From: Gossypium raimondii
Taxonomy: Eukaryota > Streptophyta > Magnoliopsida > Malvales > Malvaceae
Length of the DNA: 64,000 bases
Assembly: GCF_025698545.1 (NCBI RefSeq)
Contig: NC_068571.1
Span: 42,689,733 to 42,753,732 of the forward strand
Reading direction: 5' to 3'
A model generated the notes under the pieces. That model was given only the letters and a program-made list of their open reading frames with translations, was not told the DNA's origin and searched no databases. The translations under genes and the position numbers were made by a program. This document shows positions 25,792-40,700 of this stretch, piece after piece (the first letter of the stretch is position 1; every line of letters begins with the position of its first letter).

Positions 25792-28700
25792 TGAGTTCCC
25801 TGAATTCGAATAAAGACATACATAAAAGCAAATGTCCGGTTGCCATGGCAGATGCAACGATTATCCGAGTAGTTATATATATATAAACCATGTTTCATTC
25901 TGGAAATCATTGTCAGGTTTGTTTTAAGGTTTTTCAGACATGTTTTTACAGCTATTCTTATTGTCATGATTATAGACAAGGCAGGTAGATTTAAAGCAAT
26001 GTGAACACATTATTCTTGTTGGCTACTCAATAATTACCAAGATTTCATATACAAAACAGTTTCATATAAGATTCATCGGCAATATTGAAAAGAAAATGTA
26101 ACATTTATTTACTGTATAGTGCATGCATTCATCTACCAATTTCAATGCTTTTAAGAACAATGGGTGTTGCATTGCTGTACGGTGCATGTGTGTCTTGCCA
26201 ACCCTTTCAAAACCTTGGCCTTTCGTGGGTTCCAATGGGCATATTTGTTATGTTCCCCAGCTGGACCGAACCTTTTTTTTAATTGCATTTTCTCTTTTTG
26301 GAATTAAGGTATTTTTATCCGTTTAAAATTCGTAATTGTTGTTATTTACTAGTTGGTTTCAAATTTGTTAGAATATGCAAGTTTTTATATTTTTTTGTAT
26401 TTTTGGAATTTACTTTTGTTTTTATTTTGAGAATTTTAGTCTTTTTTTTTTAAATTTTTGAATTTAAAAATAAAAATATAATTATTAATACCATTAAAAT
26501 TCTTATGTTAAAATCAGATTTATTATTATAAAGTTATTAAAGGAGTATTTATTTTTCAAGTAAAATATATAAAAAAAAAATACGAAAGCTTCAAAACGTA
26601 CATTAACCTTTCAAGTCTATTGGAGCCCAAACGTTTTGTACTTTTTTAAGTTCCCGGCAACATTTTGCAGACTGAGATGCTGTCGTTGTCTTTTGCCTAT
26701 TACTGGACTTCTAAATTGGTTCTGACATTTGAAAAATATTATGATATCAATCGGATTCCTCCATCGGTTTAGTCATTAAATAACAGTTCATTTGGATGAG
26801 GTATGGAATATGGATAGGGTTTATGTTTAACACTGGTATATATATGTTTATTTATTTCAGATTATAGGTGATTGTAATGTTGGAGAATCTATGTCCCCCT
26901 CATTTTCATGATGTATCAAAAATAAAAGAAGTTGTCAGAATCAACATTTTTGTACAAGTCCAAGAAGCCCAGCCTAGCTAGGCTTAGATTATGTGATTTT
27001 TATTTAAATGTCAAGTACAATGATATTCCCAAAATTTATGATTCATTTTTTAGCTTGCCCTCCATCTCGAAAAAACTTATTTATTGTGGGCAATGAGTAT
27101 AATAGAATCAAACTTTTACCATTGGGACAATATAGAGATTGCATTTGTTTTAGATGTATTGGATGTTTGATCCGGTTTGCTTATCTTCCTTTGTGGCTAT
27201 CAAAGGAGAGTTGAGGATCCAACTCTAAATATGTGTAGATTTTATATAAAAGAAGATTATATTCTTTGTGGCTATCAAAGAAGACAAACAAACACATACA
27301 TATCCCATTGGCAGCAAATTCAAGATTATATCTTCAAAAGTGAAACAGATCCTTTCTTTTACTCTCTCATTATAATTAACTACTCCACTTTTGATTTGCT
27401 TACTTTAAAGCTTAATTTTATAAATTTATAGTGTAATCTTTGACTAATCCATCTAAGATTGTTTCTTTTTTCACAACATTAGCCCTTAATCAAGGGCTGC
27501 TATAGACTTAAAATGGGTATTTACAAATAATGCCATTTGATCTAAAATTATCGGATTGCATCTTTTATATGGGGAAGCGATCCATTTATGTAAAACTCAC
27601 TATTTTGTATATTTTATACGATTACCATTTTAGTGATCCAACTAATGAATTTATTATATAATTATACTTGCTATTAATATAAAGTTCGAGTCGATTCGAT
27701 ATCTCTATTGTATAGATATAAAATATTGTATATATTAATATTTATTGAACATTAATTGATTTTTTACATAAAATAAATAGTTAAAATTTTTAATTTACGT
27801 CAAATTCAACATATGTGATCTATATGAATAGAATATAAAATACGATGATTATATCGTTGAAATGTTAATTATATAAAATATACAATAAAAGGTCCAAATA
27901 ATTTTACACTAGTCTAAATGAATCATTTTCTTTACTGAAATATTACTCTCTTTAAAATTTTAAAATTAGTCTACAATTTTGACCTTTAAAATAAATATGT
28001 ATTTTTTTTGTAAGAATATGAGATTCATCATTCAAAATACATCATGGTTATAAGTTAAATGCTGCATTCACCATATTTTGGATGATATCTCATTTTAATT
28101 CATTAATGTAAATTACATGATCTTCAATTATGACTTTTCTTCCAAAGATTGATCCGCCAGCCATGAAAATAATTTATTTCATTAAAACATTAGGTTTATG
28201 TCATACACAAAGTCATCCAAGTTTTCTTTTTCCCACAAATAAGTAATTAACAATGAAAAAAGTCAACAAGGAGTTCCTCAAATTCAATGCTCTTTTATGT
28301 TGGATTTATTCTAACAATGGTAAGATATACTTTGTCAAAGTCTTGCAATGTCAAGAGGAGTGTTGTTAGAAAATTACATTGCATTTCAGCAAATTAACAC
28401 TTCTCTTCCAATAGGGGTGTTGGTATTTCTCACTCACATCTTTTATAATTGCTTCCCATCAAATCACATCATTAACTTAACAACAGTACGTTCGGCACCT
28501 AAAATAGAAAAACTATCATATTCACCTCTTTGTATTTTATAAAGTTTTTAATTTATTTCTTTAAAAATAATAAAAATATAAATTAGTAGAATATTAAAAG
28601 TATTTTAACTGGAGAAAACACATTACTCAATTCTGCCTTAATTCAATTACAGCTCATAAATTAGAAAAGAAGATGTAACTCTAAAATAGGACCGACATTC

Positions 28701-28959
28701 GAACTGTGTTTTGAAGTTTCCAGCTGCCTTAATTACATCATAATAAGATTGGTGTGAATATGTTGTTTCCCTATAAAGATTCTTTATACGTGGATTCAAA
28801 TAATTAAATAACAGCTTTTATGTCCATCAAAATTCTACTTGTATAGTTGTACCTGTTCCGCTAAGAAAGTTATGAATTTAAATTAAATAAATAGATTCAA
28901 TTAAAGAAAAACAAGCACCCCGGATGATTCTTGCATATCTTCATGTTCCTTACTGGCAA
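25792..28959. other. Intergenic region 3' of the phosphatase
   Basis: AATAAA at 25809-25814 could be a polyadenylation signal, though it is very near the stop codon. The remainder is AT-rich without a supported gene. A short direct repeat, CTTTGTGGCTATCAAAG, occurs at about 27190 and 27270. Small frames at 26085-26330, 27008-27431 and 28348-28542 lack family features. Confidence 0.5.
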
Positions 28960-29160
28960 TCCATTATTTCCTTTGTAAGCAATTTTATTCTATCAAATCT
29001 TTTATGGTAGAAATTGACAGGGTCCTCACTGTTTAGAATAAAATAGATTATTCAATAGACTATAGTCAACATTGACTTCTTTTTTCTTTAATACACCATT
29101 ACAAAGCTTAAAATAGACTAACAGATCAAACTCAAAGCTACGTCAGGTATTGAATTCTCT

Positions 29161-30211
<1,051 letters not shown>

Positions 30212-30309
30212 CTAAAGAACTCTCAGAGTGAGGCTGTTTACGGTGGGGATGTTATTATGCAAAAGCTTAGATTTGTTTAATGCAGAATGGAGGAAAGGGG
30301 TATGGGGCT

Positions 30310-30317
30310 ATTTATAG
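30310..30317 (-). promoter_or_regulatory. TATA box of ACO copy A
   Basis: Reads TATAAATA on the minus strand, about 121 bp upstream of the annotated ATG. The same box is kept in copy B. Confidence 0.65.
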
Positions 30318-30444
30318 ATAGTTACAAGTGAGGTTTAAAGGTATATAATTCAAGCAGATGTCGGCTTGTGGGTCAAAAATTAATGGTATCAACAAATTAA
30401 CAAAGGAAGCGAGGAGGAAAATTGGAAAATAATACTATTACTAG

Positions 30445-31080
30445 TGTCATGGGCCGCAGTTCAAAACCTGTGACCATCGCATCAAATGCATTCGATGGAG
30501 ATCTATTGTGTAGATGGGGATCATTTGACCCACAAGAACTAACCTGATTCGGTAAGTTGTTGGAGAAGCCTGTCGAATTAAAGCTTAGTTGGCCCAATAG
30601 TGAAGAGATGGCAACTTAGGCTATTTTGGTAACTAATTTTAAAAGATTGATAGAATCATATCTTGTAAAGTTTAGATTAGATTGGATTAGATTAGATATG
30701 ACATATCTTGTAAATCCCATGGTTTAAGGGATAAAGATAAATCTCGTCTGTCGATGTATTGTAATCTTGATCGTCGGTTTTGGGGGAGCTCAACTATAAA
30801 TAAAGAGTCTCCCCCTCATTTGTACTCACCCCATTCATTGTTTCATTATTCTTTGTGAATAAGAGAATATTGAGAGCATTTACTCAAACACTTGGGGTGT
30901 GTTCTTTCTGTTGTTTTTTTTATTGCTTCTTTTGGCATAAATTGCTTTCACTATACAAATTGGTGCCTTAGAGGACTTCTAAAGGAATCCTCACCTAAGT
31001 AAAGACTGACTTAGGCGAGTTTGGACGAACGGATCGCCTAAGGCCGCATGAATTGCGAGATGAAAGATCTACCCCGTAAC
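30445..31080 (+). mobile_element. Solo LTR, 636 bp, in the ACO-A promoter flank
   Basis: It starts TGTCATGGGCCGCAG, ends CCCCGTAAC, and is flanked by ACTAG at 30440-30444 and 31081-31085. It contains ACTATAAATAAAG (about 30790) and a pyrimidine-rich downstream segment, like a copia-type LTR promoter in plus orientation. The equivalent position of unit B (about 52795-52800) is an empty site (CTATTAGTACATGC), so it inserted after the duplication. Confidence 0.8.
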
Positions 31081-31985
31081 ACTAGTACATGCATAATTCC
31101 AATTTTAAAATCATTTCTTAAATGTGGTATTTAAAAAGTATAGACTTTTTTTTTTAAGTCATAACCTACTTTACAAAAAGGTATGATTGAAAGTAAAATA
31201 ATAAAATAATATATTTAGAAGTGGATACAATATCTACTAATTAATATATTTATGGAAAATTTTTATATTTGAGTGTTTATAGTCGAATTTTATCATAAAC
31301 AAATATTATGTATAATATTTCAAAAGTTATTTTAGATTTAATATCATCGTATATAAGCCATGCTCAAATTTATTCCATTTATATAAATTTAAATATAAAA
31401 TATTTGTTAAAAGTATATTAGAAAAATCTAACAAAATCTAAGGCTAAAATTGATTTCCGATGTTGAAGTAGCTATCAACTCTTGGGAGCTTTGTGTGTTG
31501 GGGTTGGACACATTTTGATGGCTCTTTTTGAGCCATTTCTTTCTTAATATTTGACCAAAATTAAGTTTGGACCAATCCTTTGATTAAGTTAAGAATTTAT
31601 TGGCAACCAAAGGAAGGTGCACAGCTCTTTCACACCATTCCACTCCTTGACCGTCAAATAAATTTATGGTCTATTTATTTCATAAAAATTAAAATTTAGG
31701 ACAAATTATATAAATGGTCACGCAATTATGTCTGTGTTCCTGTTTTGGTCACTCAACTTTAAGAATTTTCAAAATAGCACTAATGTTTGAGTTTGTTTTT
31801 GTTTTGGTTATCCGTTGTTAAATTGATAGCAAAAAGCTTTTTTCTAACTAGTATAATAACACATTTAGTCCTCAATACTTACTTATTTTATCAATTTAAT
31901 CCTAATTTTAAATAATTTAATTAGTTTAACCTTCACATTTTAATTGTTTTATTTATGGTTGAAATTGTTCAATTTGGTACATAAG
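31081..31985. other. ACO-A upstream flank
   Basis: AT-rich. The part to about 31700 aligns with unit B 52800-53340 (shared landmarks ATTTTGATGRCTCT and CCGTCAAATAAATTTATG). From about 31700 comes a repeat-like block (AAATGGTCACGCAATTATG, TTTTGGTCACTCAACTT), probably an old non-autonomous DNA element into which the next LTR inserted. Confidence 0.5.
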
Positions 31986-34725
31986 TGTCGAAACCATTTT
32001 TTTTATTTTAAAAAAATAAAATAGGAATCGACTTTGAAAATTAAATGGGAGTCGTCACCGATCTTTTATTGAGGTGTGATCGGTTCACCATTTAAAAATG
32101 GTTTTGGTCTGCGAAATTTGAGAAAACAAGTTCGGGAGTCGGTTACGCACGAGGAAGGGTTAACACCCTCGTAACGCCCAAAATTGGTACCAAATTGATT
32201 GTTTAATGTCTTAGTGTCAAAAATTTGAAAAGATTTTAAAATACAATCCTTTGAAAAGAAAGTTTGAATAAAATGGATTGGATGATTAGACTCACTTATA
32301 AATTGTCACACTCAGTAAGTTAGAGTGCAACATTTTAAATCCTCAAAATTAAGTTTATCTTTTAACTTTTAAAACCTATGCATTTTAAGAAGGATATTTG
32401 ATTATTTGGGGTCAAATGAGAAAATCAAAACCCAGTAAGTTAGGGTTTGATTTCACAAAATTCCTAAATATTGAATATTATCTTTATTTTTATTTGTTAG
32501 AAAAATCCTCGTCTCGAGAAAATAATATGTCATATCCAATGAGTTAGGACACAACATATCGAATTCCCGAGAATGAGCTTTTTATTTGTGTGTTAATTAA
32601 AAACGATATTTGGTTTCTTAGATCCCGAGGAAGATTGGAATCCAGTAAGTTAGGACACAATCTTTTCGAGGATCCCAAATTCCGAGTGTCGCGTTATTTT
32701 GAAAGACTTTTGTATAAAATGATTTTTGATACTTAACTGATATTAAACATAATCTTTTGAACAAGTAAAAACATACAACGCGAAATGGTGATTCGTAAAT
32801 TAAAATGTATGCTAATGAACGTCAAAGAATCATTAGATACGAGCAAGCAATACAATACACGTAAGAGCAATTATCTCACATTATATACAAATAATAACTT
32901 TAATATTCGAAAGCTAATGAACTAAAAACTAATCTTAAACGAAGCTCCAAGCAAATTATACAACAAAACGCAACAAGTTTTAAAAAGTAAAAAATAATAA
33001 TGTGAAGGAAATTATATAGGTATATATAATATAACATTGTAAAAATATATATATTATTATATAGGTCTTTTAAAACAAAGAAATACATAAAAGTAAATTT
33101 CAAAATACAGTATAAAATAAAACCCTAAAATATACAAATTATATTGAATTTACAAAAACATAAAAAGAATATGATATCTTAAAATAATACATAGTAATTT
33201 TAAAATAATAGCATATGATAACTTAAAAATATGAATACATAATGCATCTAAATAATAATCTATGATAAGTTTAAAACTATAGTATATGATAAATTTTAAA
33301 CTATTATGCATGATAAATTTAAATAATATTAATGGTAATTTAAAATAATAGTATATTATATATTAAAACAATACTAATGAGAAATTTAAAACAATGTTAA
33401 GATTAAATACTAAAATAATACTATATTTAAAAATAAATATGTCAAAAATAATAACTAATTAGATTTAAAATTAAAGTAATAAAAAACTAAATTAGAATTG
33501 AAACAAAGTTAAAAGAAAAATAAAACAAAATAAAATAATGGAACAAAAATTAAATTGAAGTAAAACAAAATTAAATAGGCAGCAAACATAAATAAAAATA
33601 AAAGGATTAACTTTGTATTCGGTTAAAAACTGAGGGACTATATTACAATACGCGCAAAGAAGCAGGGATCTAAACAGTAAATAGCCCAGTCTTTCTATGC
33701 GCGTTTCGAAAAGGACTAAAATAAAACAATACAAAAATTTCAGGGTAAAATAAAAAAATAAAAAAGAGTTTAATCGCGAAATCATAAAAGGCAGAGGGAC
33801 CGGGGTTGCAAATAACCCAATTAACAGGGGCGCACGGATCCCCCATGGAACAGGTCAGGTAATCGGGTCATAAGCCTTAAACGGCATCGTTTGGAATTTT
33901 TATTTAAACCAAATTTTCTTAAAAAAACATTTGACAACTCTTGAAAAAAAAAACTGAGGCTTCTCTGCTAGGGTTTCGGCCCTAGCTCTTTACACCGCTC
34001 CTCAGCCGCAGTTCCACCGTGAACAGTGGTCTCACCACAAAGGGCTTTTCGGCTCCTTTTCGCGCGGATCCGAGGGCGTCTCCAGGTAAAACCTCTAACT
34101 CCCTCTTTTTTTCTTTTATTTGCTCTCTATATATTTATATATGAGGTTAATAACAAACGGAAAAAGAAAGAAAAGCCATCGGAGAAGAAAACAGAACGGA
34201 AGAAAAAGAAAACCTTCTTTTTTTTGTATTGATTTCGTGCCCTCAAAAAAATAGAGTACATCCATGGGGGTTTTATAACCCGAAAATAAAAAGAAAAATC
34301 AAAATAAAAAAAAGAATACAAATTTCTTTTTTCTTTTTGTTTTTCCTTTTTTTCTCTGCTTTTCTCTTGCTGTTTGTTTGTGTGCTGCGCAGGTACGGTC
34401 ATACGGAGGCCAGCTGGAGGCTCGTGGTGGCGCTACGTGCGTGAAGAGGCAGGCACGCGTGGGAGGAGCGGACGTGGCACGTACGAAGGTGTGCGGTGCT
34501 GGGGGTCACTGCTGCGGCGCTCGTGCCATTTCCGAAACCCTAGGGTTTCTATTTTGTTTCGGTTTTGGGCTAGGGATATTCGGGCTTGATTTTGGGTAGT
34601 GGGTTGTGTTTAGTTTGGGCCATATTGAGCCCAGTGTAAATAGACTATTTTTGGACTATTTTCATTTGGTCTTTATTTTTGTTTATTTATTTCTGGTTTG
34701 GGCCGGGCAAATTTGAGTTATTACA
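31986..34725 (-). mobile_element. Tat-like solo LTR, 2740 bp
   Basis: On the plus strand it runs from TGTCGAAACC to GAGTTATTACA, flanked by ATAAG (31981-31985 and 34726-34730). Read on the minus strand it has the same landmarks as the LTRs at 4526 and 13407: the GGATCGGTGACGACTCC-type end block, the GAGGGTGTTAACCC block, and the hairpin units. There is no internal region, so it is the product of LTR-LTR recombination. The GC-rich block with coding-like frames (34370-34600) corresponds to the LTR promoter and leader and is not a gene. Confidence 0.85.
32300..32664 (-). repeat. Four hairpin units with conserved core in solo LTR
   Basis: Hairpins at 32300-32336, 32422-32453, 32525-32559 and 32631-32664, about 105-120 bp apart. 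Each has a core close to CCAGTAAGTTAGG (plus strand) flanked by different but self-complementary arms. Examples are CACTC/GAGTG, AATCAAAACCC/GGGTTTGATT, ATATGT/ACATAT and AAGATTG/CAATCTT. The loop stays while the stems covary. Confidence 0.75.
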
Positions 34726-34730
34726 ATAAG

Positions 34731-35716
34731 TACCCTTTTTGTTTATATTTTCAAGATGTTGCCGTTAGAAATTAACTAAACAACATTAAAAATAATAGAA
34801 AATACAAATTAAAAATATACTAAATAGTAAAATTATAGAAATAAATTAATATTTGTAAAAATTAAAATTTCACTCTAACTAGAATAATTTTAGTTTTAAA
34901 TTTATTTGGTAAATTATTTTACACTAAATCAAATTATTAGTGATACGTAATACTTATTTTGGATTTAAAAATAAAAAAATAAGTAAAAATAAATGAAGCA
35001 CATAATAATCTATTAATTAGTTTATAACTAAAATAATAATAATCAATGTAACAAAAGGAAATTCAATTAATTCTTTCACCTTTTTTTTCTTATGAAAATT
35101 AAATGTTATATTTTTCTTATACAATTATTGATTAAACAATTGAAATTTTCAAATCCATATTTTTAACTCGGATTTAATTTCCAATTTCAAGGACCAACTT
35201 CGAGGACTATTTCTATGTACCTTAAAGGAAATATCATACTGTTAACAACAAGAGTAAAGCCTTGTTTGATAGATTGTTGAAAAATTAAATCGATTAAAAA
35301 TATTAATTTTCAATATATTTAATTTGTTATTGATCTTTGATAATCCAAAATAAAAACAACTCGATAGAATTTTTCTATAAGAAAGGTGTGGAAAATAATA
35401 AGTAGACGAGCTATTTATTAGGAAATATTTTAATTAATTCAATTATATTTTATTTATTTTAATATTACATTATCTTATAAAAACTTTGTGTTTAAATTTT
35501 ATTTTTTAAAAATAAAGTGAAATGTTTAAAATTAAGGATAAAATATAGAATATAATTTCTTTATAATTTAAATTTTATATTTATCAAACAATTTAATTAT
35601 ATTGCATAATTAATTTTAAGTAATATATCAAACAATTTTATAACTTAAATTCAATACTTCAATTTTTAATACTTATTTTTTCAGCACTTAATTTTTGAGT
35701 TTATCAAACAACAACT
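34731..35716. other. AT-rich intergenic stretch
   Basis: Very AT-rich, with no coding or RNA signal. Probably continues the old element interrupted by the solo LTR, then runs to the LINE target site. Confidence 0.4.
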
Positions 35717-35826
35717 AAATCTAAAGAGTTTTTTTAGGGTTAGGTCAAGAGTGCTCTCTCTTAGTATCCCAAAGAAACAAGACTGGCTATGGTTGGGGTG
35801 GAGTAGGGCGGTGACTTCTTTCCGAG

Positions 35827-36675
35827 ATGGCGGGAGACGAGATCTCCCTCTTAGCAGAAAAACTAATACAGTTGACAGTAAAGAGCTCTTTGGTTGTACT
35901 GAAAAGTAACTTATCATTATTATGCTTTGTGTGGTCGAGGAAATCATACAACCCAGATAGTTTTCGTGCACAATTGAGAAGTATATGGAAAATGAGGAGA
36001 AAATTTGAAATCCAAGTGGTTGGGCAGAATCTATTTCAGACCTCATTCGAGGAAGAAAAAAATTTAGAGATGATTATGGAAGACAGACCGTGGCTATTTA
36101 GAAGACAATTGATAATTTTTGACAAATTGAAGGAGGCGATAGAAAAAAGCAATATCAAATTAATTTTCTCCCCGTTTTGGCTTAAAATTGGCCCTTGCCC
36201 ACCAGAATGTGAAAAGAAAGATTTGATGCACGCAATAGGTTTGACTTTTGGAAGGATATTAAGGTTGGAGATAAAAAGTGATGTTTGTCAGTTGAAAGTT
36301 CAGCTAGATGCTCGAAAACCACTTCGGAGGGGAATTTTTATTACAACTGGCGATCAAGGAAAAGTTTGGCTCCCCTTTAAATATGAAGCCCTATCGAATT
36401 TTTGCTTTGGTTGTGGTTGTATGGGACATGTAGCGAAAGATTGTAAGGAGATCTCAAATTTGGAGGTGGAAAAAAGGGAAGATGACCTCCCTTACTCACT
36501 GGCGCTGAAAGCTGAATCTAATCTAGTTGGTAAAGAGAGTCTCCAATTGGGTGCTTCAGCAAAAAAATCCATGAAACAATGTTTATATACTAGGGAGAAT
36601 GAAGGATTGGACACATCTGGAACTAATTCTCTAAAATATTTCATTACAAGCAGGAAGCAGGTAGCAACACAATAA
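35827..36675 (+). pseudogene. LINE ORF1: DUF4283 plus CCHC zinc knuckle
   Basis: The ATG at 35827 follows a short leader. Residues about 30-170 fit the DUF4283 domain of plant LINE ORF1 (SIWKMRRKFEIQVVGQNLFQ, MEDRPWLFRRQLIIFD). A zinc knuckle, CFGCGCMGHVAKDC, follows at about residue 197. The 282-residue frame ends at a TAA in the middle of the usual variable C-terminal region, probably a premature stop. The product would bind LINE RNA. Confidence 0.85.
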
Positions 36676-37139
36676 AGGCAGGAATAACTACAAAAGGAAA
36701 TATTTTTGACAGATCTGTGACCTGAGGAAATACCCATCAAGTTTGAGGAAAATAAAACAAATAATCAAAATCGTCTTGACTTAATTGAATCTGGAACTAT
36801 CGATTTTAATGACTTAATTACAAAAATAGAACAGCCTTGGGATTTAGCAAAATTCAAGACAAATATTAATGCAACTGAGATAGGAAAACAGAAAACCCAA
36901 AAAAGTTAAGTTGGAAAAAAATAGGAAGGATAGGGCAGATTAATGATGTCCAGATGGAAAACGTAACATGTAAGAGGAAGGATTTTTCAGCTGAAGAAAA
37001 CGATACCGAGATCTGTTCAGTCATTGAGAATAATCGTAAAAAAGCGTGATTTGATGATGATAGGGTAAACTACCACTCCCTGAAGAAATCGAAAGATTAA
37101 ATGGCTCTGTCTTCCAAATTAGGATCGGCAACTGCCAAT

Positions 37140-37765
37140 AGGCAAGCCGACCGGACCCTATGAAACAATAAGTTGGAACGTTCAAGGATTGGGGAGTCCT
37201 CGAGCAATAAGAAGGCTTCAGTTCACACTGAAGCAACATAATCCCCAAATGGTCTTCTTCATGGAGACAAAAGTGAATGGCACTCGTATAGATAGGATTA
37301 GGAGAAGATGTGAATTCATAAATGGTTTTGATGTTGAGCAGAAAGTTCACATGGTGGGCTCTCATTGGCTTAGAAACAAGGTATTCAAGTCACGATTATT
37401 AGCTATTCTAAAAATCATATAAATACTCTTATTAAAGAAAATCAAGGCAACAGGGACTGGCGGTTCACGGGATTTTATGGAACACCTTTTGCTAATGAAA
37501 GGTGTAGCACTTGGAACTTACTCAGACAATTGGGAAGGACTCAAACTCATCCCTGGCTTATTTATGGGAATTTTAATGAAATCTTATATTCATTCAAAAA
37601 GAAAGGAAGATGCCAAGAGATGAAAGAAGAATGGAGGCTTTTCGCACAATTCTAGATTAGTGTCAACTTATGGATGTTGGGTTTTCTGGATTGTGGTTTA
37701 CATGAGAAAAGGGAAACTTACCAGAAATGAACATACGGGAAATGCTAGATAAAGGGGTGGGGAAT
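37140..37765 (+). pseudogene. LINE ORF2, endonuclease part (5' piece)
   Basis: Translation begins TISWNVQGLGSPRAIRRLQF, the first motif of the APE-type endonuclease of plant L1 elements, and continues MVFFMETKVNGTRIDRIRRR. Stops and frameshifts follow (first stop near 37420). The solo LTR at 37766 splits the domain. It would nick target DNA if intact. Confidence 0.8.
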
Positions 37766-40700
37766 TGTAACAACCCGATTTTGGGTCTAGTCGGAACAGT
37801 GGTTTCGGGACCACAAATCCGACGAGGAAAAAAAAATATAATGGCCTAAATTTTCAAAGGTGTCGGAATGGTGATTCGAGATCACTAAATTCGACAAATG
37901 AGTAGAAAATATTATTAATTTAGTGAGTATAAGTTAAATGTGAAGTTAGGAAAAATTTTGAAATAGTGAATAGTGCACTAGAAATAAATATTAAAATAAT
38001 TAGAATCGAAAACGAGGTATTGAGACCTCAAAGATTTTAAACCGAGCCATAAATATTTTTATAAATATTTATGGAGTGTTAAAAAGTTAGTCTTAAAGTT
38101 TCGTCAAGAAATTTTAAAGTTCCGATAATTAATTGAACAAAAAGGACTAAATTGTAACAAATGCAAAATTATAGTAAATGATTAAATAGCTTAAATGATA
38201 AAAGGAAGAGGGCTTAAAAGGAAAATAGACCCGAGGTCTATTTGGCCTGGACGGCAAAGGCAGAAAATCAGGAGAATTAAGGGCAAAATTGGAATATTGC
38301 AAAATTTACTTAATAAAGTTAGGACCAAAGTGGAATTATCTAGATTTCTCTTCATTTTTTCTGGATTCTCATCAGCTAAAACACCATGGAAGGGTTTCTT
38401 CAAGCTGGTTCTTCATATTTTTACTGCAAGTAAGTTCAATTCTTGATCATTTCTTAAATTTTTTGTATTTTTATAACTTTTACAACTAGGCCCACTTGTT
38501 GAATTCATTAGCTTTTTATTTTATGAAAGAAGTTGAAAGTTGATATGAACATGTTCTGGAAGTATATGATGATTTAGCATGAAATTAGAGCTTTAAATTG
38601 TTCATATGCTGATTTTATTGAAAGAATTGAATAGAAAGTGAATGTTTGGGACCTAATAGTAAAAGAGTTTGAAGTTAGAGCTATATGTGGAAATTCTGAA
38701 TTTCAATAGTTGTGAAATAACTTATAATGTCTACGTAAAATATTAATTGAGATAATTAGATCAATTGAGGGGTTAATTGCGAAAGGACTTAATTGTATAA
38801 ATTGTGAAATTTGGGGCAAAATAGAAATCAACATTTTGCACTAAAACAGTTTTGGACAGCAACAGTAGTCTAACTTTGAAAAATCACCAAAAATTGTAGA
38901 GATTTAATTAGAGGATGAATAAAATATGAAATTAAATCTTATTGAGTTTAGTTTCTTATAAAAGAAACGGTGTAAGCAATGGAATTGTAAATCATGAGAT
39001 ATAATGGATTTTGTGAGACAAGGTCAGAATGAATTCGGGTTCCCCTGTTCTGACTTTGGAAAATCATTAAAAATTTTACAAAAATGATTATGAGTTATAA
39101 TTTATATGGTTAGAATCCTTAATGAGTCTATTTTCAAAATAAATAAACGGAAACATTATCCAAATTCTGTACAGTGAGACAATTAATTTTTAGTGAAGAG
39201 TGGTCGGAACTGTTAGACAGCAAAACAGGGGAAACTTTAAAGAATAAACTGTACTATTTTGCTAAACCAAAAATTCTGAAAATTTTATGGTAAGAAGATA
39301 TGTGAATCTAGTTTCGGAGAAAATTTACGGATCTTAATTTGGATCTCTGTAGCTCCAGATAAAAATAATTTAGTGACTCTGACTCGGATAAACAGTTTTG
39401 AATATACATGTGAGTGAATAGTGAAATTATAGTTAATGTTGTTTAAGTGTATTATACACATTAAGGATGTGGAATGGAGAGGACGAGGAGGAAAATTGGG
39501 AAATGTATGAATGATTTGTGTATAATTGGTCATATGCTTGATTATAATTGATAAACGATAAAATAGAAATGATGCTTATATTTGTGCATTATTGGATATG
39601 GTTTAAGCTCATGTGTGAAAATAAAGTTTCATAGTACGTGTGAATGGTATATTTGGTATATGATTGGGCATGAAGTAATGTCATGAATGGTTTATGAATT
39701 AACATCTGTTGGTAAATGTGGCACATTAATGAATGTTGTGCTCATCCATGCTTATAATGCTTATGTTATATGTGTATTTGGCTAACATATTTGGTATACA
39801 TGCTTAGGCTTTGGCCAAGTAGTGGCTGAATTATGTCACGTTAAATTTATAAGTTATGCATTGAAATGTGATTATTGAATAGAAATTGAAATGGTTTGAA
39901 TTGAATTATTGAATTAAACTGGAATATTGAAATTGGTGATTGATATGGATTTTATTGGAATTAAAAGCGAGAAAGTGGAAATTGATATGTGAGACCGTCA
40001 TCGAATCAATTACGAATCTTGAATATTGTTATGTATCTTGCATTGAACGTGAAAATACTGAAATAATGAATTCTTGCAATCTTGTGAAACCTGATTGAAA
40101 TAAGAAATTATAATTGATACTGAACTAAGATGGAAATTTATACTGGAAAGTGAATTAAATACCCTATTAACTAGTCGGGCTAGTCGGATATAGTTGGCAT
40201 GCCATAGGATATGGAAGAGTACGGGGTATTTGCCGGCTTACTGATTAGGCACTTATGTGCCGACTACTGTTACTGTTACTGATTCGGCACTTTGTGTGTC
40301 GAATACTGTTACTGTTACTGTTACCGACTCGGCACTTTGTGTGTCGAATACTGTTACTGTTACTGTTACCGACTCGGCACTTTGTGTGTCGAATACTGTT
40401 ACTGTTACTGTTATCGATTCGGCACTTTGTGTGTCGAATCATCATTATCATTATTATTCTGATTCAGCACTTTGTGTGTTGAATACTATTATCGCTACCG
40501 CATCGATTCATCGTATCTTGGTGTGTTTGGTTGGAATCCGTGTATCCGTCGAGTCCGAGTCAAGTTAATAGGGGCAAATGAAATAAAGTTACTGATAAAA
40601 CTAAATCTGAATGATAAGACATATGTGAAAAGTGAAATTTGAAATAAAGAAATAAGAATGATAGTTATATATAATTAGTTGATAATATTAAAAGATTGAA

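Noticed and set aside
26085..26326. Overlapping small frames after the phosphatase
   Set aside because: No homology recognised, no splice or promoter support.
34374..34599. GC-rich frames resembling a small gene
   Set aside because: Lies inside the Tat-like solo LTR on the wrong strand for the element; no family features.
40245..40568. Repetitive protein RHFVCRILLLLL or DSALCVSNTVTVTV
   Set aside because: Frame-neutral 45-bp minisatellite; all frames open, inside a solo LTR.
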